Origin: Aquitalea palustris
GTDB taxonomy: Bacteria > Pseudomonadota > Gammaproteobacteria > Burkholderiales > Chromobacteriaceae
Assembly (NCBI RefSeq): GCF_003693445.1
Contig: NZ_RFAR01000012.1
Location: 62,001-126,000, forward strand
Length of the DNA stretch: 64,000 nt
Direction of reading: 5' to 3'
Shown: positions 8,879 to 17,698 of the stretch, in pieces
Layout of the letters: every line of letters begins with the position of its first letter
Position numbering within the stretch: position 1 is the stretch's first letter
Translations under genes and position numbers: made by a program
The notes under the pieces: model-generated
Databases searched by the model: none
The model's input: the letters and a program-made list of their open reading frames with translations, nothing else
Told to the model about the DNA's origin: nothing

Positions 8879-9499
8879 ATGACCACCCTGCGCATGAAAA
8901 ACCCGGCAGCCAGCCGCCAGCCAACCCGCTTCAATTGGCTGAAAATCGCCGTGTTCCTGCTCGCCTTGCTGCCGCTGGCCCGCGCAGCGTGGATCGTGCT
9001 GTCCGGCATGGCGGTCAATCCGGTGGAGTTCATCACCCGCTCCACCGGCACCTGGACGCTGAGCTTTTTGCTGATCACCCTGGCCATCAGCCCCTTGCGC
9101 CAGCTGTCCGGCTGGAGCTGGCCGCTGCGCCTGCGCCGCATGCTGGGCCTGTATGCCTTCTTTTACGGCAGCCTGCATCTGACTACCTATATGTGGCTGG
9201 ACCAGTTCTTCGACTGGGGTGGCATGCTGCACGATATCGCCAAGCGGCCTTTCATCACCGTCGGTTTTGCCGCCATGCTACTGATGACACCTTTGGCCAT
9301 CACCTCCACCCAGGGCTGGATGCGCCGGCTCAAGCGCAACTGGGGCCGGCTGCACCGGCTGGTCTACCCGGTCGCCATGCTGGGTGTGTTGCACTACTGG
9401 TGGCTGGTGAAAAAAGACCTGACCCAACCGCTGCTCTACGGCACGGCGCTCGTGTTCTTGCTGGGCTGGCGGCTGTACCGGCGCTGGCGTCAGCCCTAA
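8879..9499 (+). CDS. msrQ: Heme-binding membrane subunit MsrQ
   Basis: A 206-residue inner-membrane cytochrome b of the ferric-reductase-like fold with about six membrane segments. Conserved histidines lie in YGSLHLTTY, LHRLVYPVA and LGVLHYWW. MsrQ passes electrons from the quinone pool or a flavin reductase to MsrP. ATG 8879 directly follows the msrP stop. The 3' end overlaps the convergent ABM gene by 4 bases. Confidence 0.93.
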   Translation: MTTLRMKNPAASRQPTRFNWLKIAVFLLALLPLARAAWIVLSGMAVNPVEFITRSTGTWTLSFLLITLAISPLRQLSGWSWPLRLRRMLGLYAFFYGSLHLTTYMWLDQFFDWGGMLHDIAKRPFITVGFAAMLLMTPLAITSTQGWMRRLKRNWGRLHRLVYPVAMLGVLHYWWLVKKDLTQPLLYGTALVFLLGWRLYRRWRQP

Positions 9500-9792
9500 A
9501 CCGGCAATATCTGCTCGAAGTGCTCCACCACCGGAAACGGCTGATAGAAATGATGCAGCAGCCGTTTCCACTCCTGATAGCCCGCTGACTGACGAAAACC
9601 CTGTTCATGAGCGGCCACGCTGTCCCAGCCGACCAGCAACAGGTATTTGCCCTCCACTTCCAGACAACGTTGCAACTGGTGCCAGTGATAGCCCGGCATG
9701 CTGGCGATAATCAGCTGAGCCTGGGCAAAGGTGGCTTCGAACTCCTGCTGCATGCCGGCTTTCACCTGCAGCATGGCGGCTTCCAGAATCAT
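9496..9792 (-). CDS. Antibiotic biosynthesis monooxygenase (ABM) domain protein
   Basis: A 98-residue single-domain protein of the dimeric ferredoxin-like ABM fold (pattern VKAGMQQEFEATFAQAQ...GYHWHQLQRC...YLLLVGWDS...GYQEWKRL). Family members are small oxygenases, heme-degrading proteins or proteins of unknown role; the fold alone does not give an activity. ATG 9792 follows GGGGAG. It is monocistronic and converges on msrQ with a 4-base overlap. Confidence 0.75.
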   Translation of the reverse strand: MILEAAMLQVKAGMQQEFEATFAQAQLIIASMPGYHWHQLQRCLEVEGKYLLLVGWDSVAAHEQGFRQSAGYQEWKRLLHHFYQPFPVVEHFEQILPV

Positions 9793-9896
9793 CACGGCTC
9801 CCCGCAAAAAACCTCAGCATGCCACAAGCCACCCGGTTTGCAGTTGTCCGCCGCAGCCACTAAAGTAGCCGTTTTGCCGTAAACGGATAGACGGAT

Positions 9897-10379
9897 ATGT
9901 CCAAGGAAAAGACCCCGGTCACCCAGGCCATTCGCGTGCTGCGCGAACACAAGGTGGAGTACAGCGAGCATCTGTACAAATACGAGGACAAGGGCGGCAC
10001 CACGGTGTCGGCCCGCGAGCTGGGTGTGGACGAGCATTGCGTGGTCAAGACCCTGATCATGGAAGACGAGCAGAAGCGGCCCTTGATCGTGCTGATGCAT
10101 GGCGACCGCGAGGTGGGCACCGGCATGCTGGCCAAGCAGATCGGCGTGAAAAAGGTGAACCCCTGCGACCCGAAAACCGCTGACAAGCACAGTGGCTACC
10201 AGGTGGGCGGCACCAGCCCCTTCGGCACCCGCCACCCGATGCCGGTGTACATGGAAAGCAGCATTGCCGAGCTGGATCGCATCTATATCAACGGTGGCAA
10301 GCGCGGTTTCCTGATTGGTGTGGACCCGCAGGAAGTCATCCGCGTATTGCAGCCGGTACTGGTGCAGGCGGCAGCCTGA
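9897..10379 (+). CDS. ybaK: Cys-tRNA(Pro)/Cys-tRNA(Cys) deacylase YbaK
   Basis: A 160-residue trans-editing enzyme that hydrolyses cysteine mischarged onto tRNA(Pro). The YbaK/EbsC fold is shown by HLYKYEDKGGTTVSARELGV at the start, the catalytic-site Lys in CVVKTLIMED, and GGTSPFGTR near residue 103. Length is normal. It stands alone and converges on the MFS gene with 9 bases between them. Confidence 0.93.
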   Translation: MSKEKTPVTQAIRVLREHKVEYSEHLYKYEDKGGTTVSARELGVDEHCVVKTLIMEDEQKRPLIVLMHGDREVGTGMLAKQIGVKKVNPCDPKTADKHSGYQVGGTSPFGTRHPMPVYMESSIAELDRIYINGGKRGFLIGVDPQEVIRVLQPVLVQAAA

Positions 10380-10388
10380 GCAAGCGCC

Positions 10389-11591
10389 CTAGGCGCGCAG
10401 CTTGATGCGGCGGCGATAGGCGCTACGGAAGACAAAACCCAGCAACAGAAAACCTGCCATGCACCAGGCCAGGCTCAGCGTGCTGCCCCACACCAGCGGG
10501 GCCACCACGCCGGCCACGATGCTGGACAGCATGGTCTGCAAAAAGCCCTGCAAGGATGACACCGTGCCGCGCAGCGCGGGAAACTGGTCCATCAGGTTGA
10601 GCGTGATGGACGGTGCCGCCAGCGACATGCCGGTGGTGTACAGCGCAAGCGGCAATACCGCCCAGGGCATGGCTGCCTCTGCCACCAGCAGGTTGTAAGC
10701 CAGGTTGGCCCCGGCCGCAGCAAACATCAGCACATAACCCAGGGTAACGATCTCGCGTGCGCCGCGCCGGCCCGCCATCTTGCCGGACAGATAGGCCCCG
10801 AACATGATGCCGGACACCGCCGGGCCAAACATCCACAAAAACTGGTCCGGCCGCAAATGCAGGTGTTGCAGCAGGAAGACCGGTGCCGACGGGATATACA
10901 GGAAGAAACCGGCAAAATTGCAGGACACCGCCGCCGCCAGCAACTGGAAATCGCGCTTGCGCAACACCTCGAGATAATTTTTCAGTAGTGAGCGCCAGGC
11001 CAGCGGGGTGCGCAAATGAGCATGATGGGTTTCGTCCAGCGCAAACCAGCTCATCACAAACAGCGCCAGGCCGATCAGCGCCATGAACACGAAGATGGAA
11101 TGCCAGCCAAAGGCACCGAACAGCCAGCCGCCCACCACCGGGGCAATCGCCGGCGACAGCGAAAACAGCATGGTCACCTGCGACATCAGCCGCTGCGCCT
11201 CCGCCCCGTCCAGTTTGTCGCGGATGATGGCCCGCCCCACCACCAGACCGGCCCCGCCACACAGCCCCTGCAAACCACGAAACAACAACAACCAGCCCAG
11301 CGAGGGGGCCAGCGCACACCCCAGCGAGGCCAGGCTGAACAGCAAGGTGGTGGCCAGCACCACCGGCCGGCGGCCGATGGCGTCGGAAATCGAGCCGTGC
11401 CACAGCATCATTACCGCATAGCACAACAGATAGACGGTCAGCGCCTGTTGCATTTGCAACGGTGACGCGGACAAGGACTGGCCGATGGCCTGCATGGCAG
11501 GCAAAAAGGTATCGATCGAGAAGGGGCCCAGCGTGGACAGGGCCGCCAGCAACAGGGCAAGGCCAAAATGGCTGCGAGCGGAATGCGGCAT
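10389..11591 (-). CDS. Bcr/CflA-family multidrug MFS transporter
   Basis: A 400-residue, 12-segment inner-membrane drug:proton antiporter. The N-terminal GPFSIDTFLPAMQAIG motif and the RALQGLCGGAGLVVGRAIIRD motif C region (seen here as RGLQGLCGGAGLVVGRAIIRD) mark the DHA1 Bcr/CflA subfamily (bicyclomycin and other drugs). No regulator is adjacent. It is convergent with ybaK; the 280 bases upstream, shared with arsC, hold no clear gene. Confidence 0.88.
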   Translation of the reverse strand: MPHSARSHFGLALLLAALSTLGPFSIDTFLPAMQAIGQSLSASPLQMQQALTVYLLCYAVMMLWHGSISDAIGRRPVVLATTLLFSLASLGCALAPSLGWLLLFRGLQGLCGGAGLVVGRAIIRDKLDGAEAQRLMSQVTMLFSLSPAIAPVVGGWLFGAFGWHSIFVFMALIGLALFVMSWFALDETHHAHLRTPLAWRSLLKNYLEVLRKRDFQLLAAAVSCNFAGFFLYIPSAPVFLLQHLHLRPDQFLWMFGPAVSGIMFGAYLSGKMAGRRGAREIVTLGYVLMFAAAGANLAYNLLVAEAAMPWAVLPLALYTTGMSLAAPSITLNLMDQFPALRGTVSSLQGFLQTMLSSIVAGVVAPLVWGSTLSLAWCMAGFLLLGFVFRSAYRRRIKLRA

Positions 11592-11871
11592 GAAAATCCG
11601 ATAAAGACAGTGGGGCGGCCCATGTTACCGCCCGGCCCGCACAAAGCCAAACCCTTGGCGAGTGTGGCTGGCTGGGCGAGAATGCGCGCCGGGCGAAAAC
11701 AGTGATACGCCGCAGGCGATCAGCACTACACAAAGAAAAAGTTTTCTGCCTAAGATGGAAGTTGCTGACCCAACCCGCCGCGCCCTGGCGGCGCAGCGCG
11801 GCCCTGCCTTGCACCTCCCGGTGCGGCAGCACCATCTTCCTGACCCACCATAATCAAAAGGGAGACCATTC

Positions 11872-12222
11872 ATGATCCGTCTGTACCACAACCCGCGCTG
11901 TTCCAAATCGCGCGAGGCACTGGCACTGCTGCAGGACGCCGGTGCCGATGTCGAAGTGATCGAATACCTGAAACACCCGCCCAGTGCTGCCGAGCTGGAC
12001 CATATCCTCACCCTGATGCAGCTGGACCCGCGCGACCTGCTGCGCACCAAGGAAGAAGAATACGAAACCCTGTGCCTGGACGACATCACGCTGGAGCGCG
12101 ACAAGCTGATCGAGGCCATGGTGGACAATCCCAATCTGATCGAGCGCCCGATTGCCGTCAGCACCGACATGGCCGTGCTAGGCCGTCCGCCAGAAAAGGT
12201 ACTCAGCCTGCTGGATCGCTAA
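11872..12222 (+). CDS. arsC: Glutaredoxin-linked arsenate reductase ArsC
   Basis: A 116-residue thioredoxin-fold ArsC. The catalytic cysteine is Cys10 in HNPRCSKSR, the start of the glutathione/glutaredoxin-dependent type. ATG 11872 follows GGGAG. The enzyme reduces arsenate to arsenite for export, but no arsR, arsB or acr3 gene is next to it, so it is an orphan and may be part of general stress metabolism. A strong terminator follows. Confidence 0.88.
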   Translation: MIRLYHNPRCSKSREALALLQDAGADVEVIEYLKHPPSAAELDHILTLMQLDPRDLLRTKEEEYETLCLDDITLERDKLIEAMVDNPNLIERPIAVSTDMAVLGRPPEKVLSLLDR

Positions 12223-12261
12223 GCCACCGGCCCACCCGACTCATGCCGCTCTCAGCGTCAG

Positions 12262-12289
12262 CACCAGGCGATTTAGCCTGGTGTTTTTT
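12262..12289 (+). terminator. Rho-independent terminator of arsC
   Basis: Perfect 8-bp stem CACCAGGC / GCCTGGTG with 6-base loop GATTTA, followed by six T residues, 40 bases after the arsC stop. Confidence 0.9.
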
Positions 12290-12371
12290 ATTGGACTGGC
12301 CGCCCGCGTGTCGTAGCAAAGCGACAACCACCCCCCTGCCGAATTACTTCTATCCAAATAATAACTTGAAG

Positions 12372-12388
12372 AATAATAACGTATGTTA
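12372..12388. promoter_or_regulatory. Candidate operator of the MarR-type regulator
   Basis: TAAC-GTAT-GTTA inverted repeat at 12377-12388, embedded in an AT-rich stretch that also carries AATAATAAC twice (12357-12365 and 12372-12380), just before the marR start. A near copy (TAAC-TCGA-GTGA, with the same ATAATAACT flank) lies before the efflux operon at 12952-12967. Inferred autoregulatory site. Confidence 0.4.
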
Positions 12389-12393
12389 CTAAA

Positions 12394-12897
12394 ATGCATC
12401 CCATGAACAAATCATTCCATCATCTGGAACAGGCCGTCGACCGCATCGAAAGCCGCTTTCCCGGCGTGCCGCGCCAGGAAGTGATTCTGACGCGGCTCTA
12501 CTTCCACATCATGCCGCGCCTCACCTGCTATCTGAATGAGGGCATGAAGGAATATGGCCTCAACGAGTCGCTGTGGATGTCGCTGCTGGCCATGTATGCC
12601 TGCCCGCAGCAGAAGCTGTATCCGTCCGACATCAGCGACACGCTCGACTCCTCGCGCACCAATGCCACACGCATTGTCGACGAGCTGGTGCGCAATGATT
12701 GGGCCACGCGGATTCCCTGTGCCGAAGATCGCCGCAAGATCGGCCTGGAATTGACCGCCAAGGGCCTGGCACTGGTGGAAGAACTGTTACCGATTTCCCG
12801 CGCCAGCCACCGCGAACTATGGCAAGACTTCGACGCCGAGGAACGGCAGCTGATGGAAAAGATGATGCGCAAACTGCTGGCCAGACTAGGCGGCTGA
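12394..12897 (+). CDS. MarR-family repressor (EmrR/MprA-like)
   Basis: A 167-residue winged-helix regulator. The DNA-binding part is around residues 60-105 (SDISDTLDSSRTNATRIVDELVRNDWATRIPCAEDRRKIGLELT), with the wing DRRK motif. It precedes an EmrA/EmrB-type efflux operon by about 115 bases on the same strand, exactly the mprA-emrAB order, so it probably represses that pump and is released by a small hydrophobic ligand. Shine-Dalgarno sequence is poor at both candidate starts (12394 and 12403). Confidence 0.87.
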   Translation: MHPMNKSFHHLEQAVDRIESRFPGVPRQEVILTRLYFHIMPRLTCYLNEGMKEYGLNESLWMSLLAMYACPQQKLYPSDISDTLDSSRTNATRIVDELVRNDWATRIPCAEDRRKIGLELTAKGLALVEELLPISRASHRELWQDFDAEERQLMEKMMRKLLARLGG

Positions 12898-12951
12898 AGC
12901 GCTAACGCTTCGACCGGATAGCCGCCAGGGTGGCTGTCATACTGCGCACAC

Positions 12952-12967
12952 ATAATAACTCGAGTGA
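12952..12967. promoter_or_regulatory. Candidate MarR operator before the efflux operon
   Basis: ATAATAACTCGAGTGA: TAAC-TCGA-GTGA, with a perfect 8-base palindrome ACTCGAGT inside. It shares ATAATAACT and the TAAC-N4-GTnA frame with the element before marR. It lies 46 bases before the first pump gene. Confidence 0.4.
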
Positions 12968-13012
12968 CTATCACACCATCAATCATCACGATGGAATCTG
13001 GAGACACACAAG

Positions 13013-14440
13013 GTGAATAAACCCAATTGGCAGCAGACCGCAGGCCTGCTGATGCTTACCGCCATGCTGGGTGGCTGCGCCGGTTTCGGCGACGACACCA
13101 CCCCGGCCCGGCCGCTGTCTGCGACCCAGTTGCAGTTGGGCGAGCATGCAGCCAGCCAGGTACATGCCGGCTGGTGGCAGCAACTGAATGATCCGACGCT
13201 CAACCAGCTGATCGACACCGCGCTACAGCAAGCACCGTCGCTAAAAGTGGCCGATGCCCGCCTGCGTGAAGCACGCAGTGCCGTGGGCATGGCCCAAAGC
13301 AAGGAAGGCCCGCAAGTCGAAGCCAGTGCCAGTCTCGACCGCGAGCGCTATTCACTGTACGGGCTGTTCCCGCCACCCATCGGTGGCAACTACTACAACG
13401 TCTACACCATGTCGCTGGGCGCCAGCTGGGAAATCGACTTCTGGGGCAAGCACCGCGCCGCCGTCAAGGCCGCGCTGGGCAACCAGCAGGCCATTGCCCT
13501 GGAAGGCCAGCAGTCTCGCCTGGTCATCACCCAGGCCGTGATCGCCCAGTACACCAGCCTGCAACGCATCCAGGAACAAGCCCGACTGCTGCAGGCCCGC
13601 CAGCAGCTGGCACAAAGCCAGCTGGCACTGACCCATGCCCGCGTCAGCGCCGGCCTGCTCCCCGGTGACAGTCTGCGAGAACGTGAAATCCAGCTCAAGC
13701 GCCTGAGCCAGCAGCGCAGCGCACTGGCCAACGATGCCGACCATGCCCGCCATGCACTGGCAGCGCTGACCGGCCAGCCGCCCAATGCACTGGCCAGCCT
13801 TGAGCCCGCCCCCTTGCGCCCCGCCCCGGCCATGCCGGAGGCCGCCTTGACGCTGGACATCCTCAGCCAGCGCCCGGACATCGTGGCCCAGCGTGAGCGG
13901 GTGGAGGCCATGAACCAGTCGGTCAAGGCAGCCAAGGCCGAGTTCTACCCCAATGTTTCGCTGTCGGCCTTTGTCGGCCAGTCGGCGCTGGAAACCTCGG
14001 ATCTGTTCAATACCGGCTCCAAGATTGTCGGTATCACTCCGGCCATTCATCTGCCGATCTTCACCTCCGGCGCACTGCAGGCCAATCTGGCCTCCAGCCG
14101 CGCCCGCTACGACATCGCGGTGGAAAACTACAACCAGACCGTGCTGGATGCGCTGCGCGATGCGGCAGACAGCCTGTCCACCTGGCAGAAAACCGCCAGC
14201 CAGCTGTCCGATGCCCACCAGGCGACACAGCTGAGCCGCAAGGCCTCCGACTCCACCGTGCTGCGCTTCAAGGCCGGTCTGGTCAACAAGCTGGCCGTAC
14301 TGGATGCACAGGAAGCCGACCTCAACCAGCAAGCCGGCAAGGTCGACGCCATTGCGGCCAACCGCCTGGCCTGGGCCGCACTGAATACCGCACTGGGCGG
14401 GGGTTTCGCCACCAGTGAAACCACCCAACAAGCCCGCTAA
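13013..14440 (+). CDS. NodT-family outer-membrane efflux lipoprotein
   Basis: A 475-residue TolC-like channel with two outer-membrane efflux repeats. The start is GTG at 13013, behind a GGAG site. A lipoprotein signal ends at LGGC with Cys22 as the lipidated residue. Internal features are the W-W-x-x-F/L-N-D-P-T-L start of repeat 1 (WWQQLNDPTLNQLID) and SQRPDIVAQRERVEAMN in the second half. It forms the exit duct for the EmrA-EmrB pump encoded directly downstream. Confidence 0.9.
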   Translation: MNKPNWQQTAGLLMLTAMLGGCAGFGDDTTPARPLSATQLQLGEHAASQVHAGWWQQLNDPTLNQLIDTALQQAPSLKVADARLREARSAVGMAQSKEGPQVEASASLDRERYSLYGLFPPPIGGNYYNVYTMSLGASWEIDFWGKHRAAVKAALGNQQAIALEGQQSRLVITQAVIAQYTSLQRIQEQARLLQARQQLAQSQLALTHARVSAGLLPGDSLREREIQLKRLSQQRSALANDADHARHALAALTGQPPNALASLEPAPLRPAPAMPEAALTLDILSQRPDIVAQRERVEAMNQSVKAAKAEFYPNVSLSAFVGQSALETSDLFNTGSKIVGITPAIHLPIFTSGALQANLASSRARYDIAVENYNQTVLDALRDAADSLSTWQKTASQLSDAHQATQLSRKASDSTVLRFKAGLVNKLAVLDAQEADLNQQAGKVDAIAANRLAWAALNTALGGGFATSETTQQAR

Positions 14441-14451
14441 GGACACCCATC

Positions 14452-15597
14452 ATGGATAAGCAGATCGAGACGGCAAAAAGCCGCAAACGCAATCTTTTTG
14501 TCGCCACCGGCATCATCGCCGCCCTGGCCATTGGCTACGGTGCCTACTGGGGCCTGGTGTTGAGCCATCAGGAAAACACCGACGACGCCTATGTCGCCGG
14601 CCACATGGTGCAGCTGACCCCGGAAGTGGGCGGCACCGTGGTGAAGATTGCCGCCGAGGATACCGACCGCGTCAACAGCGGCCAGACCGTGGTGGCGTTT
14701 GACAATAGCGATGCCAAGCTGGCTTTCGAACGCGCCCGCAATGAATTTGCCCAGACCGTGCGCGAAACCCGCCAGCTGATGACCAGCACCCAGCAACTGG
14801 CCGCCCAGGTTGCCGTGCGCGAAGCTGAACTGGGCAAGGCCCAGGCTGACCTGAAGCGCCGGGAAACCCTGGCCGGCTCCGATGCCATCTCCAGTGAAGA
14901 ACTGGGCCATGCGCGTGATGCCGTCAGCACCGCCAAGGCCGCGCTGGACGCCGCCCGCGAACAGGCCAAGGCTACCGATGCCCTGGTGGGCAAGGACGTA
15001 CTGGCCAAGCAGCCGAACGTACAACGCGCCGCCAGCAAGCTGAAAGAAGCCTGGCTGGCACTGCAGCGTACCGAGGTCAAGGCACCGGTTTCCGGCTATG
15101 TGGCCCGCCGTAATGTACAGGTCGGCCAGCGCGTGGCCGCCGGTACCCCGCTGATGGTAGTGGTGCCGCTGGAAAGCGTATGGGTGGATGCCAACTTCAA
15201 GGAAGTACAGCTGGCCAAGATCCGTATCGGCCAGGACGTGGAGCTGACGGCCGACGTGTACGGCAGCAAGGTGAGCTATCACGGCAAGGTGCAGGGCCTG
15301 TCGGCCGGCACCGGCAGTGCCTTCTCGCTGTTGCCGGCGCAAAACGCCACCGGCAACTGGATCAAGGTGGTGCAACGCGTGCCGGTGCGTATCCAGCTGG
15401 ACCCGAAAGAGCTGAAGGAACACCCGCTGCGCGTGGGCCTGTCGGTAGATGCCGTGGTCGATATCTCCAAGCAGGATGGCCCTTCGCTGGCTGATGCACC
15501 GCGGACCACCCCGGCCCAGGAAACCCATGCCCTGACGCCAGACCTGAAACAGGCTGACGAACTGGTCGCCAGCCTGCTGGCCGCCAACGCCCAGTAA
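14452..15597 (+). CDS. emrA: EmrA-type periplasmic adaptor (HlyD family)
   Basis: A 381-residue membrane fusion protein: one N-terminal membrane anchor (about residues 17-38), a TDDAYV motif typical of EmrA, a barrel-sandwich domain, a long alpha-helical hairpin (about 90-200, Ala/Gln/Glu-rich) and a C-terminal beta-barrel. It bridges EmrB in the inner membrane and the NodT channel. It starts 11 bases after the NodT stop and is followed 66 bases later by emrB. Confidence 0.92.
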   Translation: MDKQIETAKSRKRNLFVATGIIAALAIGYGAYWGLVLSHQENTDDAYVAGHMVQLTPEVGGTVVKIAAEDTDRVNSGQTVVAFDNSDAKLAFERARNEFAQTVRETRQLMTSTQQLAAQVAVREAELGKAQADLKRRETLAGSDAISSEELGHARDAVSTAKAALDAAREQAKATDALVGKDVLAKQPNVQRAASKLKEAWLALQRTEVKAPVSGYVARRNVQVGQRVAAGTPLMVVVPLESVWVDANFKEVQLAKIRIGQDVELTADVYGSKVSYHGKVQGLSAGTGSAFSLLPAQNATGNWIKVVQRVPVRIQLDPKELKEHPLRVGLSVDAVVDISKQDGPSLADAPRTTPAQETHALTPDLKQADELVASLLAANAQ

Positions 15598-15663
15598 TCC
15601 CCCGGTCGCTACCGGCTGCGGCAGCACGCCGCGCCGGCAGCGCCGTCTTGAGGACTTTCCGTC

Positions 15664-17199
15664 ATGAATCATCCACCACTGTCAGGCTCGCGCCTGGTGT
15701 GGATCACGCTGGCGCTGTCGATGTCGGTGTTCATGCAGGTACTGGACACCACCATTGCCAACGTGGCACTGCCCACCATCTCCGGCAACCTCGGTGCCGC
15801 CACCAGCCAGGGCACCTGGGTCATTACCTCCTTCGGCGTGGCCAATGCCATCGCCGTGCCGCTGACCGGCTGGCTGGCCAAGCAGGTGGGCGAAGTCAAG
15901 CTGTTTACCATTTCCACCCTGCTGTTCGTGCTCACTTCCTGGATGTGCGGCATGGCCAACAGCCTGGAAATGCTGATCCTGTTCCGCGTGCTGCAAGGCG
16001 CCGTGGCCGGCCCGATGATCCCGCTGTCGCAAAGCCTGCTGATGGCCTGCTACCCGCCGGCCAAGAAAGGGCTGGCGCTGGCGCTATGGGCGATGACGGT
16101 AATCGTGGCGCCGGTATTCGGCCCGATTCTGGGCGGGGTCATCAGTGACAACTGGCACTGGGGCTGGATCTTCTTCATCAATGTGCCGGTGGGGATGGCT
16201 GCCGCCTTCATCAGCTGGAAGATTCTGAAAGAACGGGAAACCGGCCTGGTACGCCAGCCCATCGACAAGCTGGGCCTGGCGCTGCTGATTGTCGGCGTGG
16301 GCGCGCTGCAGATGATGCTGGACCGCGGCAAGGAGCTGGACTGGTTCAACTCCACCGAAATCGTGGTGCTGGCCATTGTCTCTGCAGTGTCGCTGATTTA
16401 CCTGGTGATCTGGGAACTGGGGGAAAAACACCCGATTGTCGACCTCACCCTGTTTGCCAAACGCAACTTCACCGTGGGCACCGTGGCCATCAGCCTGGGC
16501 TTCATGCTGTATTTCGGCGCAGTAGTGCTGCTGCCGCTGATGCTGCAAACCCAGATGGGCTACACCGCCACCTGGGCCGGCCTGGCCGCCGCCCCCATCG
16601 GCATCCTGCCGGTCTTCCTGTCGCCCATCATCGGCAAGAACGCGCACCGGCTGGACATGCGCTGGCTGGTCACCATCAGCTTCAGCGTGTATGCCGCCTG
16701 CTTCTTCTGGCGCAGCACCTTCAATACCGACATGAGTTTCGCCTACGTGGTATGGCCGCAGTTCATCCAGGGTATCGGTGTGGCCTGCTTCTTCATGCCG
16801 CTGACCACCATCACCCTGTCCGGCCTGCGCCCGGATCAGATTGCCAGTGCCTCCAGCCTGTCCAACTTCCTGCGCATCCTGGCCGGCAGTATCGGCACCT
16901 CGATCACCACCACGCTGTGGGACCGGCGTGAAGCCCTGCACCACGCCCAACTCACCCAGCATGTGACGCTGTACGATCAGGCCAGCCTGATGTGGTTCCG
17001 CCTGCTGGAAAGCACGGGCATGTCCACCAGCCAGCAGCAGGCTTACACGGCGCTGCAGATTACCCGCCAGGGTTCGCTGATCGGCGTGAACGAGGTGTTC
17101 TGGCTGTTCGGCATCATGTTTGTCGCGCTGATTGCCCTGGTGTGGTTTGCCCGGCCGCCGTTCACCTCCAGCGGTGCGGCCGACAGCGGCGCGCATTAA
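15664..17199 (+). CDS. emrB: EmrB/QacA-family DHA2 drug exporter
   Basis: A 511-residue, 14-segment MFS proton antiporter. The DHA2 signature MQVLDTTIANVALPTISG is near residues 20-40 and motif C (GPILGGVISDNWHWGWIFFINVP) near 155-178. It is the inner-membrane engine of the tripartite pump with EmrA and NodT. ATG 15664 follows GAGGA. The operon ends at a strong terminator 15 bases after the stop. Confidence 0.93.
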   Translation: MNHPPLSGSRLVWITLALSMSVFMQVLDTTIANVALPTISGNLGAATSQGTWVITSFGVANAIAVPLTGWLAKQVGEVKLFTISTLLFVLTSWMCGMANSLEMLILFRVLQGAVAGPMIPLSQSLLMACYPPAKKGLALALWAMTVIVAPVFGPILGGVISDNWHWGWIFFINVPVGMAAAFISWKILKERETGLVRQPIDKLGLALLIVGVGALQMMLDRGKELDWFNSTEIVVLAIVSAVSLIYLVIWELGEKHPIVDLTLFAKRNFTVGTVAISLGFMLYFGAVVLLPLMLQTQMGYTATWAGLAAAPIGILPVFLSPIIGKNAHRLDMRWLVTISFSVYAACFFWRSTFNTDMSFAYVVWPQFIQGIGVACFFMPLTTITLSGLRPDQIASASSLSNFLRILAGSIGTSITTTLWDRREALHHAQLTQHVTLYDQASLMWFRLLESTGMSTSQQQAYTALQITRQGSLIGVNEVFWLFGIMFVALIALVWFARPPFTSSGAADSGAH

Positions 17200-17213
17200 G
17201 GTCTGACAGCAAC

Positions 17214-17239
17214 AAAAAGCCCGCGCAAGCGGGCTTTTT
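17214..17239 (+). terminator. Bidirectional terminator between emrB and pilin cluster
   Basis: AAAAAGCCCGC - GCAA - GCGGGCTTTTT, an 11-bp perfect stem with T runs in both directions. It ends the emrB operon (+) and the convergent minor-pilin operon (-). Confidence 0.9.
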
Positions 17240-17260
17240 CGTGGGTCTGTTCCTGACCGG

Positions 17261-17698
17261 CTAATCCACCTGGCAGCGCAACTGGCCGGCGCCATTCTCG
17301 GCGCACAGCCGGATATTGCCGTCCTGGTCCAGCACCAGCATTTCCTCGCCCAGCCAAGCCTCCCCTGCTTTGGGAATGGCGCGCAACTGGAAGCTGTCGG
17401 CCCGCGCATTGCCATCCTGCGCGCCGAAGCTGAGTTGGTAATGGCTGGTCGCGCTCAGCGGCAATGTCGGCCAGTGGCCGCTGCCTGCGGTATAGCGGCC
17501 ATGCTCGCTGCGCCACTGCTCCATGAAGTGGCTGGCCTGCAACAGCGCCACCCTGGCTTCGGCCTGACGCAGCCTTTGCACATGCCCCCGCCACAATGGC
17601 AGGGCAATCAGCAACAATAGCGACAGCATGGCCAGCACCGTCAGTAATTCGAGCAGGCTGAAGCCGCCGCGCTTTCTCTTCAGCGTAATTCGCGCCAT
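17261..17698 (-). CDS. Type IV minor pilin, PilE-like
   Basis: A 145-residue prepilin. A short basic leader ends at Gly before FSLLELL, the PilD cleavage site, with Glu5 of the mature protein present, then a hydrophobic alpha-1 helix. Two cysteines near the C-terminus (LCAENG and LRCQVD) would form the disulfide-bound D-region. It is the last gene of the minor-pilin operon and overlaps pilX by 19 bases. The short length favours a minor pilin like P. aeruginosa PilE rather than the major pilin. Confidence 0.82.
   Translation of the reverse strand: MARITLKRKRGGFSLLELLTVLAMLSLLLLIALPLWRGHVQRLRQAEARVALLQASHFMEQWRSEHGRYTAGSGHWPTLPLSATSHYQLSFGAQDGNARADSFQLRAIPKAGEAWLGEEMLVLDQDGNIRLCAENGAGQLRCQVD

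Noticed and set aside
12241-12392. Short protein-coding frame after arsC
   Set aside because: It only continues an alternative frame of arsC through the terminator and has no start signal or domain.
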